A stretch of DNA of 64,000 bases from Isoetes taiwanensis (GCA_021234155.1 JAJEKV010000028.1:9810134-9874133), one strand, 5' to 3'. Positions 23,882 through 35,733 are shown, numbered from the stretch's first letter. Numbers and translations: made by a program. Notes: generated by a model from the sequence alone, not told the origin.

Positions 23882-23909
23882 GCCCAGCAACGCTGGGCAC
23901 CGTTACTAG
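23882..23909 (+). mobile_element. Helitron 3' terminus (plus orientation)
   Basis: Hairpin GCCCAGC-AAC-GCTGGGC (23,882-23,898), a 7-base spacer, then CTAG (23,906-23,909) followed by T. This is the canonical Helitron 3' structure: a GC hairpin 5-12 bases before CTRR, inserted before T. The element body lies to the left. The 5' TC end could not be identified. Confidence 0.72.
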
Positions 23910-23999
23910 TATTTATATGAACTCTCAATGGTTCAACATGCACAAAAAACCCCTATTTTTGAATAAACCTTTTTGCCCTTACAAAAGACTATGTAAAAA

Positions 24000-24520
24000 A
24001 CAACTATAGAGACATGTCTAAAAAATAGGGTTGTTCTATCAAAGATGCTAACCTGATTCAGTTCATGTTCTTGGATTTTTCCAGGAGGGTACTCATCATC
24101 AAGAATATCCCAGAGCAAACCAGGTTTCAATTTCCTTCCTTCATCTCATACATATCAAGTTTCTTGTCATAGACTTTATATATATTCGTGTGTTTTGTGG
24201 CCTTCTTGGCTTACAAATCATGTTGAGCCCCATATCGAATTTATTTATCTTAAATGAAGGGCATCATTGGAGAATGAACTTTCTCTTTTAGGTTCTCATG
24301 TGCTTCTTCCTATTCAGGCTATCAGAACATTCAACTAAGACTCTTATATCTTGATGAAGTGCATGTAACCTCGTAACCTCTCTTGTAGCACATAGACAAC
24401 ATACGTAGCCTATCACCAATCTATCTTTCTATGGCAGATTGTCTCCAAGCGATCTATATCTGACAGGAGGCTCTAATATCCTTTGGGGCCTATTTTCTCT
24501 AGTTTTTATAGTTGTCATGG
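24000..24520. repeat. R1 modules, isolated copy 8
   Basis: Diverged D/B-type copy with ATCAAAGATGCTAACCTGAT, GGGTACTCATCATCAAG, GAGCCCCATATCGAATTTAT and ACATTCAACTAAG landmarks, lying outside the main block. Confidence 0.65.
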
Positions 24521-24566
24521 CGTAGAGTTATATAAATATAAAGGCCGAAAATTTTAAAGTAGAGGT

Positions 24567-26480
24567 GAATTGAATTGAAGTCTATCGTACATAGAGACCC
24601 AGAGGCCTTTTGGAACACAACAAGCCTATTACTGTCCAGGATTAGAAAAACCTTGCCCTGAAGGATTTTTGAGGGAAAATCCTTAGCAGTAATAAGATTA
24701 TTTATAAATTAAACATTTGTACATGTTAGTGTGTGGAGGACATAATTGAGCTCACATGTCTAGCACCTCCTAGATATATGATGCTAGTTCACTGCTGAAG
24801 GCATCTGCAATATCACATATGGCAGTTGGTCAGTAATAGCCAACCCAGCAAGCCTGGCCCCTCCATCTTCATGCTAAGTAAGCCAGTCCTCAACCTGATC
24901 AATATATAGTCTGACAATAATGTTGATAAGATGGTTTGAGGGTGGCATTTAAGTTGAGCATGTTTCATATGGTTTGTATACTGCAGTTTGTAGCTCTTGA
25001 GGAACCCTCAACTGTATTAGTCTTTGTCAAAGCTTCTCTCTAAGGACCATGTCAAAAGCCTTTGCAAAATCCACAAAGCAGTGTAGTTTATTTTTTATAT
25101 CCTCTAACCAGGTGCTCTAGGTGAAAATATGGTCTATGGTGGAATTTTTAGGTCTAAACCCTGCTTGCCTACATGTGTTCCATCTGCCCACTATTAACTG
25201 ATGCTCAAGGTTTATGGCTAGCAATTTTGGAAACAATGGAATGACCACGAATGTGTTGTAGTTTGCAGGACAGTGAGGGTCGGGGCCACTCTACTGATAG
25301 TCCATTGTGAGGGGAAGCTTTCTACTAGCCAAGAAAGGGACAATATGAGGTCCAATCCACTTTAACGATTTGGCATGCATACCCTTACCATTTGTGAGGC
25401 CTTTCAAGCCTTTATGGATATCTTCCTCAGTTGTAGCCATATATTGGGTCTGTCTACGTTGGCACATTATTGCAAATCTTGTTCAGATCGTAAAGTTGCA
25501 TCAAGTACTATACCCACTGTTTTTAAAGAGATGTTACCATAGTTCTCTCCTAGATTGCATAAGTTTTTGTAGCACTCTCTTCCAGAGTGTTCTTGAGTGA
25601 TGGTCAAGGAGGTAGACCATTTGTCGATAATACTCTGCAACAATGTACTGTGCATTCTTGCCCTTGAGAAAAGCTTTGTATTGTTTGATTCCTGCAACCT
25701 AAAAATGAAATCAATTATCAGCATGTACTAGCACTTAAACTCTTTGCAGTGAGCATTAAACCACTTGTTTCGAGGAAAGCATTGACGAATATGAAGGCCT
25801 TCCTGTACATCTGCTCGCAAAACTTTTACCTATTGCACTTAGAACAACTATGACCAGTTTATAATTTGTTGTTTGAATGTTGGAAGCTGCAAAATTTGCG
25901 ATATGTCTTTTGTTAGTAGATGGACATAAGCCTCTGCCTGATCATAATCCAGGCGAATGTGAGGCATCTAAAAATTAGCTTTACAGTGGATATTTATGGG
26001 TTTCTAGTCTATTTTATAGAAGAGGGATCGATGATGTATCTACCCCCTTATATCTGTTATATGTTCCCACCTGCACATGCAAGATGTAGGCTTTGCCCTG
26101 CCACAGACATGCAATTTATCATGTTGCATCCCCACACCCTAATTCTCTTGGTGACAAGTAAAAGAAAGAGGATGGTCACTGTGCAAGACCATTGGAAATA
26201 ATCAAGTCAAAGATGTTCAGACTTGAAGCGACAACTTTCAAATCACGTGATAAGGTGGCCTTTGTCAGCTGATGTAAATTGCCCAAAATCTTCTGTTGTT
26301 TGAAACTATAACATATCCTTGGCCAGAGGGTTGAAAGTTTTTAACTGCCCTATTGCTGTGTGTACATTGAAATTTCGAACTAACATCACATGTTTCAATT
26401 GTATGTGTTGCTGAATGCCATCATATAGATTGACATATGGGTCCAATCTATCCACATCTGAGTGCTGTGATAGAAGCTGA
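24567..26480 (-). pseudogene. Old LINE copy: endonuclease and RT remnants
   Basis: Minus-strand LINE remnant. The 3' end has a GAATTGAATTGAAG tail and a diverged terminal stem. RT motifs read KNSTIDHIFT and CFVDFAKAFDMV (near 25,050-25,200), and an upstream block reads KGLKGLTNGKGMHAKSLKW (near 25,370-25,430). Near 26,340-26,460 the minus strand gives VMLVRNFNVHTAIGQ, which matches the GDFN box region of the apurinic-type endonuclease, with the Gly-Asp mutated. Many stops and shifts. This is the most complete but oldest copy in the window; limits are approximate. Confidence 0.72.
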
Positions 26481-26590
26481 AATGAGGTTTTTCACATTGG
26501 TTCTATATGCATATATGCATATAGTGATTATATCTATTTGGACCATCACATATTGCTATGGGATGCTGCCATGTGATATGACGTAAAAAG

Positions 26591-26613
26591 ATCTGTCTGT
26601 CTGTCTGTCTGCC
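26591..26613. repeat. (TCTG)n microsatellite
   Basis: Five TCTG units and a TGCC end, with no LINE terminus attached. Confidence 0.85.
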
Positions 26614-27856
26614 TAACGAATTATGTAGAGAATTTTTAAGAAAAAATAAGAAAATTGCCATTTTTAAAACAATCAAACGGAAAGGGAATTAACCTTTCTT
26701 ATATTACTAATAACCAAATAAAAATGAATTCTTATTGAAGATTTTAAAATCGCCCAGTTATAGCAGTTTGGTAGTACAAATTCTTTCAGAATTTGAATTT
26801 GTATACATGTGCCTCTTCAGAAAGAACTTGCAATAGATGACTAATTTCCTTCTAAATGCCTGGTTTGTTTGCATAGCATCTTCCTTCAAGGATCAAAGAT
26901 AAATGCAATTTGATCATCGTAGTTAGGAGGGTGTCATTGCATTGAATGTAGTGATGTTGTGAGCTTCTATTAAAAAAATTCTTTATTATTATATATTTCT
27001 TTATTGTTTATTATTATTGTAATAGAATTAGAATATGTTTAAACTATAAATTCTGGTAAGGGACTCGCAAAGAACATAGAAAAGTGCTAGGCTTATCCTT
27101 CATCAATCCAGCAATATCCCATGAGTGGGATGATTATAGAAACAATGTCGAGCTACCACATAAAAAAGGAAATAATACATTATGTATAGGCAAGATGGGG
27201 GTAGTGGCGAAAACTTCTCACCCGGGGGTTTCGTCTAGTATAAAGGGGATATGCCACGTGCGTTAAATGGGGTCAGCAAAAAACCCTCCATATAGGCCTT
27301 GTCCAACCTTCTAAACACCCCTTCCCATATACATATTACTCGGGATTCCCCCCAGAAAAACCCCTAGCCAAGCCTCTATCCGTATGTATACATATGGTTT
27401 AGGTTAAAAAAAAAACACACCCCATTCACTCACATGTTATATACGCCTTAAACTATGTGACATCTCCGGGACTTCTCATTGAGATAAAAAACCCTGCCCG
27501 TTTGGGTTTTCAAGAAAAACCCTAATGAGAAAATGTTTCCAACTACCTTCAGGATGCCCCAAAGATGGAAGATAAACATATGATGAAAACATCAGATGGA
27601 AGGAAGACCTGACAAAGGCAGATCATGTCAAAAATACACGTTAAGTGTTAAGAAAGATAAGAGAAGAATGCATACTGCAGGAGAGTGAGCACCTAAAAAA
27701 GAAAATAAACCAAGCAAATTATAAGCATCCGTGAGACATTAATGCCGAAAGTATACATAGAAAAAGAGCATCAACAACTAGTGAAAAGAAAAAGAAAAAG
27801 AAAAAATAGCCCAATAGGGCTCATTGTATCACAAAAACAAGGTTAGGGCTCAATAG
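26614..27856. other. AT-rich region without recognisable genes
   Basis: Nothing supportable as coding. Near 27,490-27,530 AAAACCCTGCCCGTTTGGG resembles the LINE 3' untranslated block in minus orientation, but no terminus or tail is attached. An AAAGAAAAAGAAAAAG run lies near 27,785. Confidence 0.5.
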
Positions 27857-28540
27857 TTTTTTTTTTTTTTTTTTTTTTTTGAAGAACGACAAACTTTATT
27901 GAAACACCAAGCCAAAAGCCAGATATAAATGCAGAGGCGGGAATAAAGTTTCAGAGGATAATCATGATCCACTGAATAGAACCACCAGCTTATACATAAG
28001 ACAACACACTCAAATAGGACTCAAATATCAACTGTCGCTTGGCAGGAGCAAGCGAAGAACAATGGTGGGCCTTAGCGATTCTAGCTTGTGCATCCTGGAG
28101 GACTACTGCAGGGGAAATATCCAAACCCTGAAAGATACACAATCTTCTGCGCTTCCAGATAGACCACAGCAATTATTCCAAGTATCCGGATAAATAGCCA
28201 GAAGCACTTGCTGACTTGTCAATGTCACATGAAAAAGAGAGAGCAGCCAAGACCAAACAGGCTGGAGATGATCACATAAAAAGAAACAATGCTCAATGGT
28301 CTCATCCCTTTGCTTGCACAGTGGGCAGAGTGCTGACACTCTAGGATCAAATCTGTGGACAAGCACATTCACCCGAGGGCATCTGTGAAGAATCTGCCAC
28401 CAAAGCACAGCCACCTTAAGATGGAGTAGTTTATCCCAAGCCCAAGTCCACATACGTCTCCAACTAGGAGGTGAGAGCTGAAGGGACCACTTAGAGGATG
28501 GCGGAAGGATATCACCATTGACAAGCAGCCTATACATAGT
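27857..28540 (-). pseudogene. Plant L1-type LINE 3' end with zf-RVT domain
   Basis: A poly(T) run of 24 (27,857-27,880) is the poly(A) tail of a minus-strand element. Upstream (28,537-28,103) lies a zf-RVT domain: WAWDKLLHLKVAVLWWQIL, then CPLCKQRDETIEHCFFLCDH with the usual C-x2-C-x7-H-x4-C spacing, and a VWSWLL block. A second frame (28,172-27,990) holds LWSIWKRRRLCIF, the usual distal W-x-I-W-K-x-R motif, so one frameshift separates them. RT is absent (5' truncation). This belongs to a LINE lineage different from the microsatellite-tailed family in the rest of the window. Confidence 0.88.
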
Positions 28541-29370
28541 TTGATCAACTGATTAATAGTTTGATCTATTGATTAATCTTTGAATTTTACCACCCATGGC
28601 AATGAGTAAAAGAAAGCAAGGCATTGCAAACCTTGATTGATGTCTAAACATTTCATATGTTTGGGACCTGCAATTTTGGAAGTAGGATTATCTCATAATT
28701 TATTTTAGGTCTGAAAGCTGAGACATATGGAAACCTAAAATTGTCTAGCAAGTGCTATCTACACTTGCAACCTTGAAAATTATTAGAGTCCCATGCAAAG
28801 TAAGAGTCCCATGAGAAGTAAAAACTTCAAAAGGAGATCTAAGAATGCTTAGCATAAATAAATGTGTGTATATTTTTTAAAACACTTATCTTCATCTAAG
28901 CTTGAAATTGAAATCATATAACTAAACCTTTGCCATGCTTTTGTTCCTCTTCATGGATGGGATCATGCTATAGAAGCAATTGCACTTGTTATTCTTCATA
29001 CCGAGTCTTCTTTTACCATTAGAAAACCGAAAGAGACAAGAAACCCTAATTGGAAATAAACATGACTTACCCTATTCTATCTCAGTGCTGGAATTCATTT
29101 TCTATTTCCATCTAGCTTGCATGATAAAATCCCTTTATCCATGTTGAACCCCTATGAAAAACTTAAACTTCTTACCATAACTAATCAAGGGTAAAAGAAT
29201 GCTAGGGTGTCTAAAAACACATTATCGCATACACCACACATGATGAGACTCGCACTCACCTATGTCATTCTCAGCACAATTTAAATAGTGCGAAAAAGGT
29301 AACAATGCACTGAAAATTGTAACAAATAATTCCGACTACCAAAAAATGTGACTTTATCACCTACTTTATA
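28541..29370. other. Region without recognisable features
   Basis: AT-rich. I see no coding frame of note, no inverted termini and no tandem structure. Confidence 0.5.
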
Positions 29371-29429
29371 TATATCTATCTATCTATCTAACATATATAT
29401 GTTCTTATGTTTGTCCCACTTAATCCGAC

Positions 29430-29815
29430 CGTCGGTTCGAGATCCTACGGCTGACGTGGCTTTGGGACATATCCTACGGCTCAGGTGGCTTGAGAGTTTC
29501 TATATAGATTCTATATAGACGATCCTACGGTCCAGGTTGATTTGATCGTGATTGTCGCTCCGAGGTCCTATGGCTCACGTTGCTTGGGGACACATCCTAC
29601 GGTGCACGTTGCTTGGGGACACATCCTTCGGTGCACATGGCTTTGGGAATTATATGTAATCGATCATACGGTTCAGGTTGTTCTTGATCCTGATCGTCGA
29701 TCCAAGATCCTACGGCTCATGTTGCTTTAGATTTTTGCCACATAGCGCGATCTCGGCCCTTGATTGGGTCCAAGATCCTACGGCTCATGTTGAATGCTCG
29801 GTCCTTAAGGAGATG
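29430..29815. repeat. Degenerate tandem repeat, GATCCTACGGCTCA core
   Basis: About ten irregularly spaced copies of GATCCTACGGCTCA-like words, usually followed by GTTGCTT or GTGGCTTTGGGA. Spacing is about 35-60 bp. A CTAT tetranucleotide run precedes it (29,375-29,391). It may be the subterminal part of a transposon, but no termini are visible. Confidence 0.7.
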
Positions 29816-29980
29816 CTTTTAAAATTTTTATATTGTTTGGGGAATTTGAATCTTAATCATTACCCCCCAAGCCCCCCATTCTAACCACTAGACCAAGCAT
29901 TGATTCATTAAAATAATTATGTTTTAAATATACTTAAGGGTAATAATCGAATTAAGATAAAATAGAATATAATGCTCTAA

Positions 29981-31080
29981 ATGGTTCTAGAAGGTTCGAG
30001 AATGTTCTAGAAGGCTCTAGAATCTTCTAGATAGTTCTAGCATGCTCTAGAAAGTTCCAGTCCTAGAAAGTTCCAAAAAGTTTTAGAATATAAGAAAATC
30101 TTGAGTGAGTCTAAGGGAATCCTTCTTGAAAATTCCACAATGTTGTAGAAAGTCCTAGAAAGTTCCAAATTGTTCTAGAATTTTCTAGAAAGTTCTAGAA
30201 AGCTCTAAAATATAAGGGAATCTACGGGAATGTAAGGGAATCTAAGAAAATACTTCCAGGAAGTTCTAGGATGTTTTGAAAGTTTTAGAATGTTTTTGAA
30301 AGTTCTAGACTGTTCTAGAAAGTTCTAGAATTTAAAAGAATCTAGGAGAATCTTAGGGAATCTAAGAAAATCTCATAAAATATAAGGGAATATAAGAAAG
30401 CATTCATAAGTATAAGGGGATCTCTTAAAATCTAGGGGAATCGAAGGGTATCTTCATAAAATCTAAGGACCCCTAAAGAAATCTTGATAAAGTCTTAGAG
30501 TATCTATGGGAATCTTGATAGAATCTATTTGAATCTCATATAATGTAAGGGAACAAGGGCAATCTCATAAAATCTAAGGGAATTTAAAGGAAAGGAATCT
30601 TCATAATTTCCTACAGAATCCCAGGGGAATCTTAGTTCTAGGAAGTTCTAAAATATTCTAGACTGTTCTTGATTTTTCTAGAATATGTAAATAGTCGTGG
30701 GTGAGCACCTAAAAATAAATAGTTCTTTTAAAATTTTGTGAAAGTTAAAATAGAATGTTCTATAATGGTTCAAAATAGAATGTTCAATAATGTTCAAAAT
30801 AGAATGTTCTAGATGTGCATGAGAACCAAAATAAAATGTTTTGGAATGTTGTAGTATGTGCAAATAGCCAAAATAAAATGTTTTACATAAGGTGCTGTAG
30901 GATGTTCTAGAAAGTTTTATAATGTTCTAGATAGTCTTAGAATATCCTAGTAGAAAGTTTTTTTAAAAACCTGCAAACCATCTAAATAGAATGCCTTCAA
31001 ATATTATAGAGGATTCTAGAATGTTCTAGAGATCCTAAACACCTCAAACTCAAGGTAGAAAGTTTTCAAAAGTATTTTCC
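29981..31080. repeat. Decamer-phased TTCTAGAA minisatellite
   Basis: Best-kept run at 29,983-30,050: successive decamers GTTCTAGAAG, GTTCGAGAAT, GTTCTAGAAG, GCTCTAGAAT, CTTCTAGATA. The phase persists, more degenerate, to about 30,340 and mixes with TCTAAGGGAA decamers; scattered TTCTAGAA words continue to about 31,030. TTC and GAA triplets alternate with two-base gaps, which is the layout of a heat-shock element. No coding frame. Confidence 0.82.
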
Positions 31081-31270
31081 AGAATGTTGTAGACATAGGT
31101 GCATAAGCACCACATGCGTAAAATAACAACATGAGTATGCACCTCATGGCCAAAATCAAAAGTTGACTCTAATTCTCTATAATGTCCTGAAGTATGCGCC
31201 GTTAGGAACTTGCGCCGTAGGAACATGCTAAAACTCAAACATGTGTCGTAGGACGTATTAATTTTCTTTT

Positions 31271-31325
31271 TTGTGTGTGTGTGTCTGTGTGCGCGCGCGC
31301 GCGTGTGTGTGTGTGTATGTGTGTC
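31271..31325. repeat. TG/CG alternating tract
   Basis: GTGTGTGTGTGTCTGTGTG, then CGCGCGCGCGCG, then GTGTGTGTGTGTATGTGTG. This is uninterrupted purine-pyrimidine alternation apart from two bases, and a classical Z-DNA-prone composition. It lies just beyond the tail of the LINE at 31,329. Confidence 0.88.
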
Positions 31326-31328
31326 CTT

Positions 31329-33355
31329 ATATTTATTTATTTATTTATTTGGTCTTGCTCACTTAGGGCTTGAGAGGCCATAGAGCACTAAAAAACTAGC
31401 AAAGCACATCATATTTTTAATATCAAAGTACGATGGCTATCTACCGCCTTCAAATATAATCTTAACTCATAACAAGAGATAGAAAACAATGATTGAAGAT
31501 CTGACGCTTGGATTTCAAAATGTTCCCTAATCTCGTTGTAAGCCGTGCAATACAGGAGTACATGTGCCTCATCTTCTACACTATAAGAATCACAAGCTCT
31601 GCATACCCTGTCTTCAAGTGGAGTATTTGACCATCTGCCTGTCTCCAAGTCCCAATTTATGCGAGCTCGTTCTATAACGAGCTATGACATGCTTTAGATG
31701 CATCGGCATTTTTGACCACAAATACTCTTGGCTCTCATACTCGCCCGTGTGATTTATCTGAGTTCCGTAATGAAGCATTCTATTACCTTGGTGTTGCCAT
31801 AAGCGTTTAATTGCAAGTCATTCTAATAATGCTCTTGCAATTTTCATCATTCACACCCCATTTTCTTGCCCAGGCTTTGAAATCATGCATTCAACCTTGC
31901 TGCTCTGAAACCATCATTGCCTGATGGGATAAGCGTTATGGTGATTGATCTCTAATCCTATTAATGAAATTTATAGTCTGAAATAATGCTTCCAATTCTA
32001 CTGGAAACATACCTGACTCTGCAAGCATAATTCTTTATGCCAAGCACATTTTTCAATAATAGCTTCTGGATTGTTTCTATTTGATTCCATAACTTGGTAG
32101 AGATGCTAGGTCCCCATATAGAAATCCCATATAATAGCACAGTTTGAACCAATGTCTTAAATAAAAGCTTTCTAAGCCTCCAATCATGCAGAGAAATCTT
32201 AGAACATTTAGAAAGCATACCATAGAGCGCCATTTTCCTGCCTGTGGATCTCCTTTTGACATAGTCCTTCCAGTTGTATCTTGAGGAGAAATCTATCCCC
32301 AGGTACTTAAAACTCTCCATTATTTCAATTTCCTCCTTGTCCCGAACACCTTAACTTTGGATTTTGCAACATTTTTCATTTGCCTTGCTGCACAAAATGC
32401 TGTTAAATGCAAATGCTCTTGTAGCACATGTTTCTTGGATGCCAATAGCACCACATCATCAGCATACAGTAATAACTGTACTATGTAAGCTCCAAGCTGA
32501 GTCCCTGCCAAAGAGCATGCATGTAGCCATTCTTCAAGCTCGTCGATAAAGAGGCCGAATAATGTAAGAGATAAATGACATCCTTGCGCACCCCTATAGT
32601 GTTCCTTATCACAGGATTTACTTCCTGAGAGAATTTGATTAATACCTCTGCATACAATTGTGAGGCAGCTGCTCTTATATTTTCTGGAACACCGAGTTGC
32701 TCCATTCTGTCACCTAACTCCTTCCTCTGCACTGTGTCAAATGCTTTTGCAAAATCTATAAATGCAATATACAATGCTGCAGATGGTGCCTTTGCTTTCT
32801 CTACTAACACACGAAGTGTTAATGCATGATCTAACATATTATAATCTTTCCAAAAGACCACTTGAAAATTGGAGCACTTGCCATTCTCTTCTGCCCAGGT
32901 GCTCAACTTGTATTCTAGCAAGCTTCCCAAAATTTTGGCAAAAGTGCTACCTATCAGTGGTTCTGTAATTCTGTACTACATTCTTGTCCCCTGATTTATG
33001 AATTGGGTGTACTCTATTTAACTTCCAACTATATGGTAGGCCTTGTCTGATACTCTTATTTAGCAAATTTGTAAGAATAGAAAGCATTTTGTCTCCTCCC
33101 CATTTAAAAAACTCAATATATAGACCATCCAGATCATGTGCTTTGTTATTTCCCATCCCTGATAGTGTATCTCTTACCTCTATTTCAGTGAAAAGATCTT
33201 CATCAATGGCCAGGATTGGCATGCCTTCTAGATTGCCCACCTCATAAATATCTTGCACCAAGTTTAGCAAAGCGCCTACCTCTAAATCTGGCTGCCCTAA
33301 GTTTTTGCTTAATTTGTTCCAAAACATTTTATGCGCACAAATCACAGTATCTAGG
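31329..33355 (-). pseudogene. LINE reverse transcriptase, longest copy
   Basis: Minus-strand LINE with an (AAAT)n tail (31,329-31,350). Reading leftward from 33,345: pre-RT block, NNKAHDLDGLYIEFFKWGG, HPIHKSGDKNVVQNYR, then after a frameshift near 32,940 ALYIAFIDFAKAFDTVQRK. The catalytic box LLLYADDVVLLASKK (near 32,450-32,490) is intact. Next come FKYLGIDFS (near 32,300), VQTVLLYGISIWGP, and the C-terminal zinc knuckle CRACDSYSVEDEAHVLLYC (near 31,560-31,600). The GVRQG-type box is altered (GVRKD) and followed by a shift. The endonuclease is missing (5' truncation near 33,355). Diverged in sequence from the R1-embedded copies. Confidence 0.92.
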
Positions 33356-34149
33356 AGCGGCTACAAACAACTAATTTATCCTTACAATATGTGGAAAAAT
33401 AGAGATCTTGGCTAGTAGGCCTTATTTTTCAGCTTCTGAAACACAACCGACCCGACACATGGAATGACCCACGTGGAAGGGAAGAATGTCTGCCCAAACT
33501 TTGCAATACCCAAACCTGCTGACAAGATTTTGGACTTGGAGCCAAGCTAAGATAGTGATGGTTTATAAGTTTTCCTCCCTTGAACAATGGATTCAGTATC
33601 TTCAAATTAATTCTTATCATAAGTCTCCTATGCTGGAGTAAGTACATAATGCTTTAGGCTCATGTTTTAGGAACATGTTCTAGTGCTTATATGGCTAGAT
33701 GAGATATGTACCTCTTGTAATGTCTACTTTTGATTAATAATTTTTTTCATCCTTAAATAAAAAACACAAACTTGATACATAAACACAATCATTACATAAA
33801 GTTATTTAGAATCATTTACAAAGAGAATTTTAACCTTATTGAATATGGATTTTTACAGATCAAAGGAAGCATTAGATTGAAGGAAGTTCGTAAATGGAAG
33901 AAATGTTGAGTTTTTTTCACTTAAAATGGACATTATGATTGCATAAGTTTCTTCTACCTTTTTAATAGTGCATGCAAGTATCAAAATGCAAAAGACACAA
34001 AATTTTAGCTATTAGTTGTATAATTTGATGAAGTGTTATGGAAGGGAAATCACTTTCAAGGTTTTTCCTTAACCAAGGTTTTCTTTTCATCCTAAATTAG
34101 CAAGTTATATATATTGTATTATGTAGTACATACATCTCTTACTATTAAG
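33356..34149. other. Region without recognisable features
   Basis: AT-rich, no plausible gene, no repeat structure seen. Confidence 0.5.
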
Positions 34150-34262
34150 ATTTTTCCCTCGACGAGGCGGGGGTTTTTTAATCCTGATAGTAATTGATGT
34201 ATTCTTATATTGCACTGCCCGTAGACCATTTTGGTCTCTCTAGACCAATAAAATTCAATTCA
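34150..34262 (+). mobile_element. LINE 3'-end scrap with (ATTCA)n tail
   Basis: Starts at TTTTTCCCTCGACGAGGCG, then GGGGGTTTTTTAATCCTGAT, a terminal stem CCATTTTGGTCTCTCTAGACC and AATAAAATTCAATTCAT. A plus-strand insertion truncated within the 3' untranslated region. Confidence 0.82.
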
Positions 34263-34558
34263 TAAATTATCTTAGTGACTATAGATGGTAAATAAAATAT
34301 AAATGTTAATTTAGGATGTTTAGGAAGGCAAGGTTTTGAATTTCTAGTAGTAGAAAGTGGTGGAAGAAGCAATAGAATGTAAAAGTATTTATTGGCGTAG
34401 TTCAATAGAATTATTTCTTTTTCACTCTTCTAAGAAATTAAAATAACCTCTCAAATATAGATGGGTAGGTCATAGTATCAAATGACAAAAACTCTCAAAA
34501 TTAGAGAGTCCCCAACATGTGACAAACATTTTAAACCAAAAAACCCAACTAGCAGTAT

Positions 34559-34593
34559 GGGTTGGGTTGGGTTGGGTTGGGTTGGGTTGGGTT
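34559..34593 (+). repeat. (GGGTT)7 pentanucleotide
   Basis: Seven perfect GGGTT units on the plus strand. Any four consecutive G-triplets with two-base loops satisfy the G-quadruplex pattern. It is not the plant telomere repeat (TTTAGGG). Confidence 0.92.
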
Positions 34594-35707
34594 CGACAGG
34601 AAAATTATGATGATAAACATATGCATGCGATTATAGGCATAGGTCTATGCTAGTTAGATGACAAAACATAGGGGGCAAGGGTGCACAGATTGTGAAGATC
34701 CTTCCCTTACCTCGTAATTCGTTGTGCTAGTTTTGAAATTTAAGGTAGCTTGAGCTTGTTTAGGACTATAGATAAAAGATATGACATTAGGAAATATAGC
34801 ATTACACCTCCTTCATTATACATTTAAGTTGACTTATACATTTATAGCAAAAATTAGCCCTGCAATTCTTTGTATACAGATTAAATATTGCATCTAGGCT
34901 TTCATGTATTAGTATTGAAACTAATTACGAGCTTGATTGGAATTAAAATCATTTTGATGCTAATTTGATGATGAAATCAATGCAATTATCTTATTGAGGA
35001 AATGACTAGTGCTTGGTGTTGTAACAAAATGTTCATTCCCTTGACATCACATTGATTTATTCTATGGTACAAGTTGCATGTCACCAAGCTTAATGTACAT
35101 GCCCCTATGAACATTACACTTATACACCAAGGCGATCAAGGAGATACCATAAACTTATTGTTCACCATCCTACAAAGCTCTGAATCTTTCTTTGAATGAG
35201 TTAAAATTTCACTCATACAACATGAGTTGGGCACTATATTCTGGATAATCTAGTGTATGACAATAATGTGATGTGTGCTACAAGAGTGATGGCATACTTA
35301 GTGAACTATTATTATATACAGTGCCATTTTTGTGCATATATGGTTTGAAAGAGACTATTTCTCCCTGAATGGAGAATATAATATCAGACATACCAGACCT
35401 GAGTGCTTGAATAAGTACTTATTATATTAGGCTGAAAGTCAACTTCATGATTACATATCTAGCATTTGTAGCCTGCAATTGATACAATAAATATCTCAGT
35501 TGATACAATGACTTTATTATGTCCCATCTGCAAAAATATTGTTCAAAACGCAAAATATTACGTCTAGCAATTGCATCCGAAGCTGATGAAAATGTTAGTA
35601 TATAAGAGCTGTGGTAAGTGCAACTCCAATCTATATGTAAGGGCTGTGATAAGGGTGATATAATAGCAATCTATCAATGCCGTAATTACAAGGTGTTTAA
35701 TTCCATA
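34594..35707. other. Region without recognisable features
   Basis: AT-rich; short frames only, no termini or repeats noted. Confidence 0.5.
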
Positions 35708-35733
35708 CTAGTAACGTGCCCGGCGTTGCCGGG
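35708..35733 (-). mobile_element. Helitron 3' terminus (minus orientation)
   Basis: On the minus strand: hairpin CCCGG-CAACG-CCGGG (35,733-35,719), a 7-base spacer CACGTTA, then CTAG followed by T. Same family as the termini at 23,909 and 44,885. The element body lies to the right on the plus-strand map. The 5' TC end was not found. Confidence 0.75.

Noticed and set aside
34559-34593. Interstitial telomere repeat
   Set aside because: GGGTT is not TTTAGGG or another usual plant telomere unit.
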